Positions 1-7,978 of a stretch of DNA of 34,191 bases are shown here, piece by piece. The stretch spans positions 1 through 34,191 of the forward strand of contig JAAYZK010000250.1 in NCBI GenBank assembly GCA_012514895.1, given 5' to 3'. Below the pieces are notes generated by a model, which searched no databases, was not told the DNA's origin, and saw only the letters and a program-made list of their open reading frames with translations. Made by a program: the position numbers and the translations under genes. Numbering within the stretch: the stretch's first letter is position 1; the number at the start of each line of letters is the position of its first letter. This stretch comes from Planctomycetota bacterium (GTDB lineage: Bacteria; Planctomycetota; Phycisphaerae; SM23-33; FEN-1343).

Positions 1-81
1 TCACTTGCCGATGCGGAAGCGGCCAGGCCGCCGCCGGCGACCGGCGGTTGGCGGGATCTACTTGCCGATGCAAAAGCGGCT
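1..81 (-). repeat. Short direct repeat of the mnmE 3' end
   Basis: Positions 4-24 and 61-81 match at 18 of 21 bases with an offset of exactly 57 bases. Read on the minus strand, the mnmE frame continues past its TAG for 18 sense codons and ends RFRIGK followed by TGA at positions 1-3, echoing RFCIGK at the true end. The bases between the copies are not similar, so this is not a clean 57-base tandem duplication. Confidence 0.6.
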
Positions 82-1446
82 GAAGATCCGGGCGAGGATC
101 GCCTCGCCGACGGCCTCGCCGGTCAGCATGCCCAGCGCCGCCAGGGCCGCCCGCAGCTCGACGGCCACCCACTCGGCGCGGTCGCTGAGGTGCTCCAGCG
201 GGCGCAGCAGGGCGGCGGCCCGCTCGAGGGCGCCGGCGGCCTCGCCGACGGCGCGGCGTTGGGCGTCGTGCATCGCGTAGGGCGACTGGGGCCGCCCCGG
301 CAGGGACTGCAGGCGCCGCTCGAGGCGGTCGCGCAGGGCGTCGAGCCCCTCCCCGCTCACGGCTGAGACCGCCAGCGCCTCCAGGCCGGTCCGCGCCTCC
401 AGGCCGCGCCGCCGGGCGTCGACGGCGGCCGCGTCGAGCAGGTCCGCCTTGGCCGCCACGAGCAGGTCGCTGCCGCCGCTCCGCCCGGCGGCGCGGGCCG
501 GCGGGGGGTCCTGCCCGGCGATGTCGACCACCCAGAGCACCAGGTCGGCGGCGGCCAGGGCCTCGCCGGCGGCGGCGCCGGCCTCCCGGTCGATCCCGGC
601 CGCGTCGGTCATCAGCCCGGCCAGGTCCATCAGCAGGCACTCCCCGCGGCCGAGGCGCATCGGGGCCGCCAGGACGTCGCGGGTGGTGCCGGCGGTGGCC
701 GAGACGATCGCCCGGTCCAGGCCGGTCAGGGCGTTCAGCAGGCTGCTCTTGCCGGCATTGGGCCGCCCGGCCAGGGCCACCGTGGGGATCTGCTCGGGTG
801 CCGTCGGCCGCGCCGCCTCGGCCGCCGCCTTCTCCATCCGTGCGGCCAGGACGGCCAGGTCGTCGGCCAGGGCCGCCGGGGCCGTCAGGTCGAGCTGCTC
901 GGCGGCCATGTCGATGCTGGCCTCCACGTCCGCCAGGGCCGCGGCGATCGGCTCGGTCCACGCGCGACAGAGCCGCGCCAGGGCGCCGGAGGCGTTGGCC
1001 CGGGCCATCCGAAGCTGGGCATCGGTCGTCGCGGCGATGAGATCGGCGACGGCCTCGGCGGCCGACAGGTCGATCCGCCCGCTGAGAAACGCCCGCTGCG
1101 TGAACTCGCCGGGCGCCGCCGCCCTCGCCCCCCGCGCCAGCAGGGCCCCCAGGACCATGTCCGCGGCGATCGGATGGCCCGGCACGTGAAGCTCCACCAG
1201 GGGCTGGCGGGTGTAGCTGTGGGGCGCGACGAACACGTACGCCCGCGCCGGCAGCGACAGCTCGCCCGTGGCGACCGTCCCGGCGGTCGCCGTGAACCCC
1301 CGCCGCCGGCCCAGCGGGACCCCGTCGGCGACAAACACCCCCGCGGCCAGGGCGATCGCCTCCGGTCCCGTCAGGCGCACGATCGCCCGCCCGCCCAGGC
1401 CCGGGGCGGTCGAGACGGCGGCAATGGTGGCGGTCATGTCGAGCAT
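58..1446 (-). CDS. mnmE: tRNA modification GTPase MnmE (TrmE)
   Basis: MnmE, with MnmG, makes the carboxymethylaminomethyl group on U34 of certain tRNAs; it is a cytoplasmic GTP- and folate-binding protein. The N-terminus (TATIAAVSTAPGLGG) matches the folate-binding domain start. The G domain shows G1 GRPNAGKSS near residue 227, G2 TAGTTRD and G3 DLAGL. The C-terminus ends in the family signature FSRFCIGK, including the conserved cysteine. The length of 462 residues is normal. Two points are odd: the G4 motif reads AAKAD instead of NKxD, and G3 has DLAG where DTAG is usual. The start was set at the ATG giving MLDMTATIAAV; the ATG three codons later (1437) is equally possible. It is divergent from the PEP-CTERM gene. 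The last codons are echoed just downstream of the stop (see findings). Confidence 0.95.
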   Translation of the reverse strand: MLDMTATIAAVSTAPGLGGRAIVRLTGPEAIALAAGVFVADGVPLGRRRGFTATAGTVATGELSLPARAYVFVAPHSYTRQPLVELHVPGHPIAADMVLGALLARGARAAAPGEFTQRAFLSGRIDLSAAEAVADLIAATTDAQLRMARANASGALARLCRAWTEPIAAALADVEASIDMAAEQLDLTAPAALADDLAVLAARMEKAAAEAARPTAPEQIPTVALAGRPNAGKSSLLNALTGLDRAIVSATAGTTRDVLAAPMRLGRGECLLMDLAGLMTDAAGIDREAGAAAGEALAAADLVLWVVDIAGQDPPPARAAGRSGGSDLLVAAKADLLDAAAVDARRRGLEARTGLEALAVSAVSGEGLDALRDRLERRLQSLPGRPQSPYAMHDAQRRAVGEAAGALERAAALLRPLEHLSDRAEWVAVELRAALAALGMLTGEAVGEAILARIFSRFCIGK

Positions 1447-1479
1447 GGGTCCATCCCGGGAGGTCCCTCGGAGAAACCC

Positions 1480-1507
1480 TTTACAAGTACAGGATTTAAG
1501 GTACAAT
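1480..1507 (+). promoter_or_regulatory. Sigma-70-like promoter for the PEP-CTERM gene
   Basis: TTTACA at 1480-1485 and TACAAT at 1502-1507 are separated by 16 bases, each one base from consensus. Transcription would begin near 1514 and leave an untranslated leader of about 130 bases before the GTG at 1646. This is the best sigma-70-like match noticed in the window. Confidence 0.55.
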
Positions 1508-1645
1508 AGTCCGATACGACGCCGGGGGGCTCACCCGGCGGAGTGCTCATTACCCAAGGTCTTTGGAGGCAGCAGGTTGCACTCTCGACGTGTCCGGCGG
1601 CTTTTCGTCGGGGCACGGCATCTATTCTATAGAGGGAGGTCGGCG

Positions 1646-2674
1646 GTGGCTCACGCGAAAACGATTTCGATGCTGGTCGGCATCCTGGTGCCGGCATTGT
1701 CGGCCTCGGCCGCCCTGCCGGACTACGCGGCGGGGGTCATTCTCTCGACCGGCAGCGGGCCGATCGACGTGCCGGGCTACTCGGTGCCCTCGCTGGCCGA
1801 CTGGGACCGCGACGGGCTGCTCGACCTGGTCGTGGGCGAAGGCAGCGGGACGGCGTCGGGCAAGGTCCGCGTCTACCGCAACATCGGCACCGCCGCCGCT
1901 CCGGCGTACGGCGACTACTTCTATGCGCAGGCGAACGGCGCGGACCTCGCCCTGGGCGGTTCGGGGTGCATGGGCGTCTTCGCGCGCATCATCGACTGGG
2001 AAGGCGACGGCCTGCTGGACCTCCTCGTCGGCCGCGCCGGCGGCCAGGTCATGCTCTTCGCCAACGCCACGGGCGACGGCGACGCCCCCCTGGCCTTCGA
2101 CGCCGGGACGTACCTCAGCGCCGGCGGGACGATGATCGACGTGGGCGACCGCGCGACGCCCTCGTTCTTCGATTGGAACGACGACGGCCGACCGGACCTG
2201 GTGTCCGGCGCCCTGGATGGGACGGTCAGGGTCTACGCCGACATCGGCGCCGGTCCGGCCCCCGCCCTGGGCATGGCCGTCCAGGCCATGACGACCGCCG
2301 GCGTCCTGGATGCGCTCTCCGGGCGCTCCAGCCCGACCATGACCGACCTGGACGGCGACGGGCTGTTCGACCTGGTCGTCGGGGACACGAACGGGCTGCT
2401 GTGGGCCTGTCCCAATGTCGGGACCGCGCAGGCGCCGCTGTTCGAGGCCTTGCCGACCGCCCTGACCGCCGCCGGCGCGACCATCGACCTGCCCGGCTCC
2501 GCCCGGTCGCGCCCCTTCGCCGGCGACTACAACGACGACGGCCTGGTCGACCTGCTCGTCGGCGGCTCGGACGGCCAGGTCTACCTCTACACCGCCGTGC
2601 CCGAGCCGGCGTCCCTGGCGCTGCTGGCGCTGGGCGCCCTGGGCCTGCGGCGGCGCAAGCGGGAATGCGCGTGA
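1646..2674 (+). CDS. Secreted FG-GAP/VCBS-repeat protein with PEP-CTERM sorting tail
   Basis: Predicted exported protein of 342 residues. The start is a GTG preceded by AGGGAGGT about 5 bases upstream; it gives a lysine followed by a hydrophobic signal peptide ending near ALSASA. The body holds about five blades of the form D-W/L/Y-x-x-D-G-L-x-D-L-x-V-G followed by a short V-x-V/L-Y strand, typical of FG-GAP/VCBS beta-propeller repeats, whose aspartates usually bind calcium. The tail has VPEPASLALLALGALG followed by an arginine/lysine cluster, the canonical PEP-CTERM signal that is processed by an exosortase. No exosortase is present in this window. It is convergent with the endonuclease IV gene, 10 bases away. 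Its ligand and role are unknown; attachment to the surface or to exopolysaccharide is what the family suggests. Confidence 0.85.
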   Translation: MAHAKTISMLVGILVPALSASAALPDYAAGVILSTGSGPIDVPGYSVPSLADWDRDGLLDLVVGEGSGTASGKVRVYRNIGTAAAPAYGDYFYAQANGADLALGGSGCMGVFARIIDWEGDGLLDLLVGRAGGQVMLFANATGDGDAPLAFDAGTYLSAGGTMIDVGDRATPSFFDWNDDGRPDLVSGALDGTVRVYADIGAGPAPALGMAVQAMTTAGVLDALSGRSSPTMTDLDGDGLFDLVVGDTNGLLWACPNVGTAQAPLFEALPTALTAAGATIDLPGSARSRPFAGDYNDDGLVDLLVGGSDGQVYLYTAVPEPASLALLALGALGLRRRKRECA

Positions 2675-2684
2675 CCGGCGCGGG

Positions 2685-3530
2685 CTACTCCAGCAGTCCC
2701 CGGAGCACCGCGAGGTTCACCTCATCCCACGAACGCCCGTCCGGGGCGACGGCCTTGGGCGTCTCCAGGATCAGCGGGATCGTCCGCAGGTACGCGTGAT
2801 TGACCACCTCGGCGAAGGCCTCGAGGGGAATGTGGCCGTGCCCGATGTGTTCGTGCCTGTCGCGACGGCTGCCCAGCGGCGTCTTGGAGTCGTTGATGTG
2901 GGCCGCACGCACCGCGTCCCATCCGAGGACCGCTTCGCAGCGCTGCAGCGTATCCTGCGTCTGGGCGGCGCCGGACAGGTCGTAGCCGGCGGCGAAGAGG
3001 TGGGCGGTGTCCAGGCAGACGCCGACGCGGCCGGGCTCGTCCACGTTGCGGCGGATGAAGGCCAGGTGCTCCAGCGTCCCGCACAGCGTGGTACCCGCAC
3101 CGGCGGTGGTCTCCAGGCACAGGACGGTCGAGCCGTCCGGCAGCCCGCGATGAACCCGGTTGATCGACCGGATGACACGATCCAGCCCGTGCGCCTCCCC
3201 CGCGCCGTTGTGGGCGCCGCCGTGCAGGACCAGCACGCCGATCCCCAGGGCCTCGCAACGGCGCAGTTCCGACCGCAGCGCGGCGATGGACCGCCGGCGC
3301 AGGGCCGGGTCGGCGGCGGCCAGGTTGATCAGGTAGCCGGCGTGGCTGACGACGGGACGGCGGGCGACCCGCCGGCGGCGCCACAGATCGAGCGCCTCGC
3401 GTGTGAGCCGTCGCGCCTTCCATTGGCGCTGGTTCTGGGTGAAGACCTGCACGCACTCCAGCTTGAGCGCCGCCGCCTCGACGAGGGCGTGGTGCAGTCC
3501 CCCCGCCACGGACAGGTGACAGCCGATCAT
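2685..3530 (-). CDS. nfo: Deoxyribonuclease IV (endonuclease IV, AP endonuclease family 2)
   Basis: A zinc-dependent TIM-barrel enzyme that cuts DNA 5' of abasic sites in base-excision repair. The 281 residues start MIGCHLSVAGGLHHAL, matching the family N-terminus. Signatures seen in order: QVFTQNQRQW, VLHGGAH, LETTAGAGTTLCG, VCLDTAHLFAAGYD, HINDSKTPLGSRRDRHEHIG and a C-terminal LILETPK. These carry the histidine, aspartate and glutamate metal ligands expected of the family. An upstream in-frame methionine would add 12 residues that do not fit the family and was not used. The gene stands alone, convergent with the PEP-CTERM gene. Confidence 0.95.
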   Translation of the reverse strand: MIGCHLSVAGGLHHALVEAAALKLECVQVFTQNQRQWKARRLTREALDLWRRRRVARRPVVSHAGYLINLAAADPALRRRSIAALRSELRRCEALGIGVLVLHGGAHNGAGEAHGLDRVIRSINRVHRGLPDGSTVLCLETTAGAGTTLCGTLEHLAFIRRNVDEPGRVGVCLDTAHLFAAGYDLSGAAQTQDTLQRCEAVLGWDAVRAAHINDSKTPLGSRRDRHEHIGHGHIPLEAFAEVVNHAYLRTIPLILETPKAVAPDGRSWDEVNLAVLRGLLE

Positions 3531-3932
3531 GCGCCGACGATAGCCTCCCGGGGGGTCTGGCCGCAAGCTTGTTGGGTCGGCGGTCCAGGGTGAAACCCGT
3601 AGGGGGAACCGAAGTCCCGACAGTCAGCGGTCTTGGGACAGCGGCGGTCGGCCGTGCGCGGTGTCGGCGGGGGCTCTGGGCCCCCAGAGGGCGGGCGCCG
3701 CGGGAAACGGGCCACATCACGCTGTGAAGGCTTCACTTAAGGGAGTTGGTTCAAGCGTTCCAGAATTCACAGCGCCGTTCGGCTCCGCCGGGGGGTCGCG
3801 CCCTAACCCACTGAAAGGGTAAGGATTGGAGAGGAATTTCTCTTGAAAAAAGGGGGGCGATGGTCGAATGTATCGGGACGTTGGTGTACGAGAATCACGT
3901 ACGTCCTGTCCGCCCAGTTGGAGATCACATCC
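3531..3932. other. Intergenic region of 402 bases, partly structured
   Basis: No gene is supported here. The part nearest the endonuclease gene contains a stretch (3582-3612) that loosely resembles the palindromic repeats at 10157-10239. The part nearest the symporter operon holds the leader hairpins listed separately. A further imperfect inverted repeat (GTACG/CGTAC) lies at 3886-3902. No convincing promoter was found. Confidence 0.5.
3720..3815 (+). promoter_or_regulatory. Structured leader with mutually exclusive hairpins
   Basis: CGCTGTGAA at 3720-3728 is perfectly complementary to TTCACAGCG at 3766-3774. The same GTGAA (3724-3728) can instead pair with the nearby TTCAC at 3732-3736. A third stem follows, CCTAACCC with GGGTAAGG, separated by ACTGAAA. 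Competing pairings upstream of a transporter operon are what an attenuator or riboswitch would show, but no known class is recognised and no U-run terminator lies inside. Confidence 0.35.
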
Positions 3933-4112
3933 ATGGTCGCGTTACTCGGGATTGAAGGCCCCGCAGTGTGGCTGGCCTACCTGCTGTGCATCCTCAGCAC
4001 CCTTCTGTGCATCGTGTACGGCCTGCTGAACTGGAACAAGGGCGACGAGCCCCTCCGCGACGAGGACGTCAAGTGGGCCGCGGAAGAGAAGAAGGTCGAG
4101 CAGGAGCTGTAG
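3933..4112 (+). CDS. Small single-span membrane protein, symporter small accessory type
   Basis: A 59-residue protein: a short N-terminus (MVALLGIEGPAVW), one strongly hydrophobic helix (LAYLLCILSTLLCIVYGLL), then NWNKGDEP and a charged tail rich in E and K. This form, directly upstream of a sodium:solute symporter, matches the small accessory proteins found next to such transporters in several phyla; that assignment is from memory of the family. The start was chosen because GGAG at 3920-3923 is well spaced and the protein then begins just before the helix; a longer form from 3843 would add 30 polar residues with no membrane logic. The symporter begins 49 bases downstream, almost certainly in the same transcript. 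It probably aids assembly or stability of the symporter. Confidence 0.7.
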   Translation: MVALLGIEGPAVWLAYLLCILSTLLCIVYGLLNWNKGDEPLRDEDVKWAAEEKKVEQEL

Positions 4113-4161
4113 GCCCCTCGCGGCCCGGCCGCGCACACCCCATAGGTCAGGGAGATACCCC

Positions 4162-6096
4162 ATGCTGCTGGCACAATCACTAGGTCCGGTGGAGATCATC
4201 GTCGTCGTGGCGTACTTCCTGATGGTCGGCTACCTCGGGTGGCTGGGCTACACGCGGACGAAGACGGCGACGGACTACCTCGTGGCGGGGCGGGGCGTCC
4301 ACCCCTTCGTCATGGCGCTGAGCTACGGAGCGACGTTCATCTCCACCAGCGCGATCGTCGGTTTCGGCGGCGTGGCCGGGATGTTCGGCATGAGCCTGCT
4401 GTGGCTGACGTTCTGCAACATCTTCGTGGGCATCTTCATCGCCTTCGTCTTCCTGGGCGGCCCCACCCGCCGCATGGGCCACCGGCTGGAGGCCCACACC
4501 TTCCCCGAGCTGCTGGGACGGCGTTTCGAAAGCAAGTTCATCCAGGTCTTCGCCGGCCTGCTGATCTTCATCTTCATCCCCCTGTACGCCGCGGCGGTGC
4601 TGATCGGCGGCTGCGAGTTCATCGAGGCGAAGTTCGGCATCGGCTATGATGTGTCGGTCTGGGTGTTCAGCATCATCATCGCCGCCTACGTGGTCACCGG
4701 CGGGCTGAAGGGCGTGATGTACACCGACGCCCTGCAGGGCTCGCTGATGTTCATCGGCATGGCCGCCCTGCTGGTCGGGACGTACGTGGCGCTGGGGGGG
4801 GTCAGGGAGGCCCACGATTCGCTGGCCGCCCTGGGTCAGAGCCAGCCCAGCCTGTTCGAGGGGATCGGGTTCAAGGGCTGGACGCACATGCCCCAGTTCG
4901 GCTGGGGCGGGGCCGACCCCAAGACGGCCGACGTCAACAAGCTCTGGTGGATGGTCGTCAGCACGATGACCCTGGGCGTCGGCATCGGCGTGCTGGCCCA
5001 GCCGCAGTTGGCGGTGCGCTTCATGACCGTCAAGAGCAAGCGCGAGCTGAACCGCGCCGTGCTGATCGGCGGGATCTTCATCCTGGTCATGACCGGCGTG
5101 GCCTTCACGGTCGGGGCGCTGAGCAACGTCTACTTCCGCGAGTACGAGAAGATCGACGGCACGCTGATCGGCCGGACGCCGGATGCCAGGGTCGTCGCGA
5201 AGGATGAGCCCGGGCTGAAGGCGCCGCTGCCGGCCCAGTTGATGCACATCGACACGAACAGCGACGGCCGGGCCGACATCGACATCGTCGAGTTCGGCCT
5301 CGGCCCGGTGGCCGACCTGCTGCCCAAGGCCGAGATCCTCTCGGAGGATCCCGACACCGGCGCCATCAGCGTCAAGCCCCGCGCCAACGCCTTCATGCGG
5401 GCCGTGATCAGGACGCGGGCGGGCGAATGGGCCTTCAACGGCGACTCGATCATCCCCAACTTCATCACCCGGGCCATGCCCGGCTGGTTCGGCCTGCTGT
5501 TCCTGCTGACGATGCTGGCGGCGGCCATGAGCACGCTGTCCAGCCAGTTCCACACCCTGGGCACCAGCATCGGGCGCGATGTCTACGAGCAGGCGGTCGG
5601 CACCCGCGGCAGCGGCATCCTGGTCACGCGGATCGGCATCATCATCGGCATCCTGGCCGCCATCGTGCTGAGCCTCTACATGCGGGGCGGGTACTTCATC
5701 GCCCGGGCAACGGCGATCTTCATGGGCCTGTGCGCGTCGGCGTTCCTGCCCACCTTCATCGGCGGGCTGTTCTCCAGGCGGGTCACCCGTCCGGCGGCCA
5801 TCAGTTCCATGGTCACCGGCTTCTTTGTTACCGGCTTCTGGCTGCTGTTCGTCAAGGATCAGGAAGCCCGGGCGATGGGCCTGTGCTGGAAGCTGCTGGG
5901 CAAACGCTCCCTGTTCGTGACCGGCGACGCCGACACGATACTCGGGAAAGGCCTCCCCACCATCGGCAACTGGAACGTGGTCGACCCCATCGTCGTCGCC
6001 CTGCCCCTGTCGGCCCTGGTGCTGATCCTGGTCACCCTGTTCACCAAGGCGCCCGACAAGGCCCATCTGACCAGGTGCTTCGGAGAGAAGCGGTAG
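4162..6096 (+). CDS. Sodium:solute symporter (SSS family) with an extra EF-hand-like loop
   Basis: Inner-membrane secondary transporter of 644 residues with a dozen or so hydrophobic spans. Family features include VVVAYFLMVGYLGWLGYTRTK at the first span, DYLVAGRG, FISTSAIVGFGGVAGMFG, YVVTGGLKGVMYTDALQG and LLTMLAAAMSTLSSQFH. The substrate cannot be read from sequence; family members carry sugars, uronates, amino acids or organic acids. Unusually, about 100 polar residues (roughly 322-423) interrupt a loop that is short in ordinary members, and they contain DTNSDGRADIDIVEF from residue 364, which looks like an EF-hand calcium loop. GGGAG lies just upstream of the ATG. The gene follows its small partner and precedes a porin, suggesting a joint uptake route. 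Confidence 0.9.
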   Translation: MLLAQSLGPVEIIVVVAYFLMVGYLGWLGYTRTKTATDYLVAGRGVHPFVMALSYGATFISTSAIVGFGGVAGMFGMSLLWLTFCNIFVGIFIAFVFLGGPTRRMGHRLEAHTFPELLGRRFESKFIQVFAGLLIFIFIPLYAAAVLIGGCEFIEAKFGIGYDVSVWVFSIIIAAYVVTGGLKGVMYTDALQGSLMFIGMAALLVGTYVALGGVREAHDSLAALGQSQPSLFEGIGFKGWTHMPQFGWGGADPKTADVNKLWWMVVSTMTLGVGIGVLAQPQLAVRFMTVKSKRELNRAVLIGGIFILVMTGVAFTVGALSNVYFREYEKIDGTLIGRTPDARVVAKDEPGLKAPLPAQLMHIDTNSDGRADIDIVEFGLGPVADLLPKAEILSEDPDTGAISVKPRANAFMRAVIRTRAGEWAFNGDSIIPNFITRAMPGWFGLLFLLTMLAAAMSTLSSQFHTLGTSIGRDVYEQAVGTRGSGILVTRIGIIIGILAAIVLSLYMRGGYFIARATAIFMGLCASAFLPTFIGGLFSRRVTRPAAISSMVTGFFVTGFWLLFVKDQEARAMGLCWKLLGKRSLFVTGDADTILGKGLPTIGNWNVVDPIVVALPLSALVLILVTLFTKAPDKAHLTRCFGEKR

Positions 6097-6117
6097 CTTC
6101 TATTTGCCTTAAGCCTG

Positions 6118-6145
6118 TTGACATGAGGAGGTTGCAGAGTATTGT
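6118..6145 (+). promoter_or_regulatory. Sigma-70-like promoter for the porin gene
   Basis: A perfect TTGACA at 6118-6123 is followed after 16 bases by TATTGT at 6140-6145, a weaker -10. Transcription would start near 6152, giving a leader of about 135 bases. It would let the porin be expressed separately from the symporter. Confidence 0.45.
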
Positions 6146-6288
6146 CCGGACGCGGGATCATAAATCCCTGTAGTTCGAGCGATGGCTTTGCCGACAGTGG
6201 ATAGGAGACTTTCGTACGGCCGTGCAATGTGGCAACCAGGCTTCGGCCTCTGGCCAAGGTATTCCGGGACATAAAAAGGAGTTTGCAG

Positions 6289-7680
6289 ATGAAAACGACG
6301 ACGTGGGCGGTACTGATGGCAGTGGCCGTGACGGCGGTGAGCTTCGCATGCACATCGCCGGCCCTGGCCCAGGCGGGCGACGAGACTGTTGCCGCCGAAA
6401 CCGAGTATTGCGGGATCTGTGAAGTGAAGAAGTCGGTCGCCGGCGCGTTGCCGGGCTGGTTCGAGTTCGGGCTGGATCTGCGCAACCGCGTGGAGTACAA
6501 GACCAACGCCACCACGCTGGGCGCCAACGGCACGGAGGAAGGCCTGCTCGGCCGCTTCCGCCCGCGCCTGTGGGCCTACGCGACCCCGGTCGAGAATGTG
6601 CAGATCGGCGCCCGGCTGGTCTGGGAATTCTTCGTCATCTGCAAGCCCGAGGCGGCGGATAACACCCCCAGCTCGGACGTGACGTTCGACGAGTTGTTCG
6701 TGAAGTGGACCGACGTGCTCGGCGCGCCGGTGGAGGTGACCGTCGGCCGTCAGAATATGCGCCTGGGCGACGGCTGGCTGGTGTTCGAAGGCACCCCGCT
6801 GGACGGCTCGCGGACGACCTACTTCGACGCCATCCGGACGACCTGGGCGATGGTCGACCAGAACATGAGCCTGGACGCGATCTTCGTCGCCAACACGGCC
6901 GATACGGACAGCTACATCAAGCCGTTCAATGACAATGCCGTCGAACGCCTGATCGCCGAGTCCGACGAGACCGGCGGCATCCTGTGGTTGACCAACACCG
7001 CCAACGAAGACCTCACCTGGAACGGGTACTTCATCTACGTCCACCGCGACGATCCCGATTCGGCGGACAACATGGCCGACCTGTACACCGCCGGCGCCCG
7101 CGTGGCCGGCAACTGGGGCGAGCAGATCCAGTACCGCGCCGAGGGCGCCTACCAGTTCGGCAACAAGGATGGCGCCCAGGTCCGCGACGCGTTCGGCGTC
7201 AACTCCCGCATCACCTACCTGGTGCAGGACGCCATGGACACGGCCCTGCACGCCGGGTACGAGTACCGCTCGGGCGATGACAACCCCGCCAAGAACTTCG
7301 ACATCCTGTGGGGCCGCTATGTCCAGTTCTCCGATCTGTTCGCCGGAAACCTGGAAACGCTTGAAGGCCTCCCTGCTGGCGCCGCCAGCAACTTCCACCG
7401 CTTCAACGTCGGGGCGGCCGCCGAGCCCGTCGAGGACGTGATCGTCCTGCTGAACTACAACCTGCTGCTGGCCGACGAGAACAACCTGGCCGGCACCGCC
7501 GGCTTCTCCGACAGCGGCGATGTCCGCGGGCACCTGTTCAGCGCCCAGGTGAAGATGACCCACAACGAGCACGCCACCAGCGTGATCACCGGCGAAGCGT
7601 TCCTGCCGGGCAACTACTACACCGACGCCGCCAACGACGTCGCGACGTTCGCCCGCTACGAGCTGATGCTCGTCTGGTAA
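6289..7680 (+). CDS. Outer-membrane beta-barrel porin, alginate-export-like
   Basis: An exported protein of 463 residues. The signal peptide runs from MKTTTWAVLMAVAVTAVS to a likely cut after PALAQA. The rest is built of alternating strands with aromatic ends, for example FEFGLDLRNRVEY, VTVGRQNMRLGDGWLVFEG and YELMLVW at the C-terminus; ending in an aromatic residue is usual for barrel proteins. GRQNMRLGDGWLVFEGTP resembles the motif of the alginate-export barrel family, which is widely and loosely annotated. The start at 6289 has AAGGAG 7 bases upstream; an upstream in-frame start would put 20 charged residues before the signal peptide. It lies downstream of the symporter and ends at a strong terminator. 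The exact substrate is unknown. Confidence 0.7.
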   Translation: MKTTTWAVLMAVAVTAVSFACTSPALAQAGDETVAAETEYCGICEVKKSVAGALPGWFEFGLDLRNRVEYKTNATTLGANGTEEGLLGRFRPRLWAYATPVENVQIGARLVWEFFVICKPEAADNTPSSDVTFDELFVKWTDVLGAPVEVTVGRQNMRLGDGWLVFEGTPLDGSRTTYFDAIRTTWAMVDQNMSLDAIFVANTADTDSYIKPFNDNAVERLIAESDETGGILWLTNTANEDLTWNGYFIYVHRDDPDSADNMADLYTAGARVAGNWGEQIQYRAEGAYQFGNKDGAQVRDAFGVNSRITYLVQDAMDTALHAGYEYRSGDDNPAKNFDILWGRYVQFSDLFAGNLETLEGLPAGAASNFHRFNVGAAAEPVEDVIVLLNYNLLLADENNLAGTAGFSDSGDVRGHLFSAQVKMTHNEHATSVITGEAFLPGNYYTDAANDVATFARYELMLVW

Positions 7681-7700
7681 GCCGGTTCGACGCGACTTCA

Positions 7701-7737
7701 GGGTGGGCCGTCCCTTCGGGGCCGGCCCGCCCTTTTT
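7701..7737 (+). terminator. Rho-independent terminator after the porin
   Basis: GGGTGGGCCG pairs with CGGCCCGCCC (one G-U pair), then after a single mismatch CCC pairs with GGG around a TTCG tetraloop. Five T residues follow directly. This is a textbook intrinsic terminator 20 bases beyond the porin stop. Confidence 0.92.
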
Positions 7738-7978
7738 GCGCGCGGCCGTCAGGCCGCGGCCCTCCCGCCGGACCTCTGCTGAGCGTTGCATGAAGAACTC
7801 GACTTCTCGAGGCCATCGGTCTGGCTCGACGGCAGCCAGAATCGCCTTCAACTGCAGCCGAATCGCGCCGGAACGCCGGCACTGTTGCTGAAGCACGAAT
7901 CCACTTCCTTCCGCACTGCTCAACAGCATCGCTGCGGCGAACGGCGCATGCACCCCGGGACGGCCATCGTCGGTGCGA
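7738..7978. other. Intergenic region with no recognised content
   Basis: This stretch lies between the porin terminator and the end of the CE15-type gene. It is noticeably less GC-rich than its surroundings in places. Short open frames exist on both strands, but none has a ribosome site or family resemblance. It could be a decayed gene or an insertion remnant. Confidence 0.3.

Noticed and set aside
2800-3593. Plus-strand frames opposite endonuclease IV
   Set aside because: The minus strand encodes a full endonuclease IV with all signatures, so these are shadows.
4180-6066. A minus-strand open frame of 628 codons opposite the symporter
   Set aside because: The product is almost entirely D, Q, H, G and A, as expected from membrane-protein codons read in reverse.
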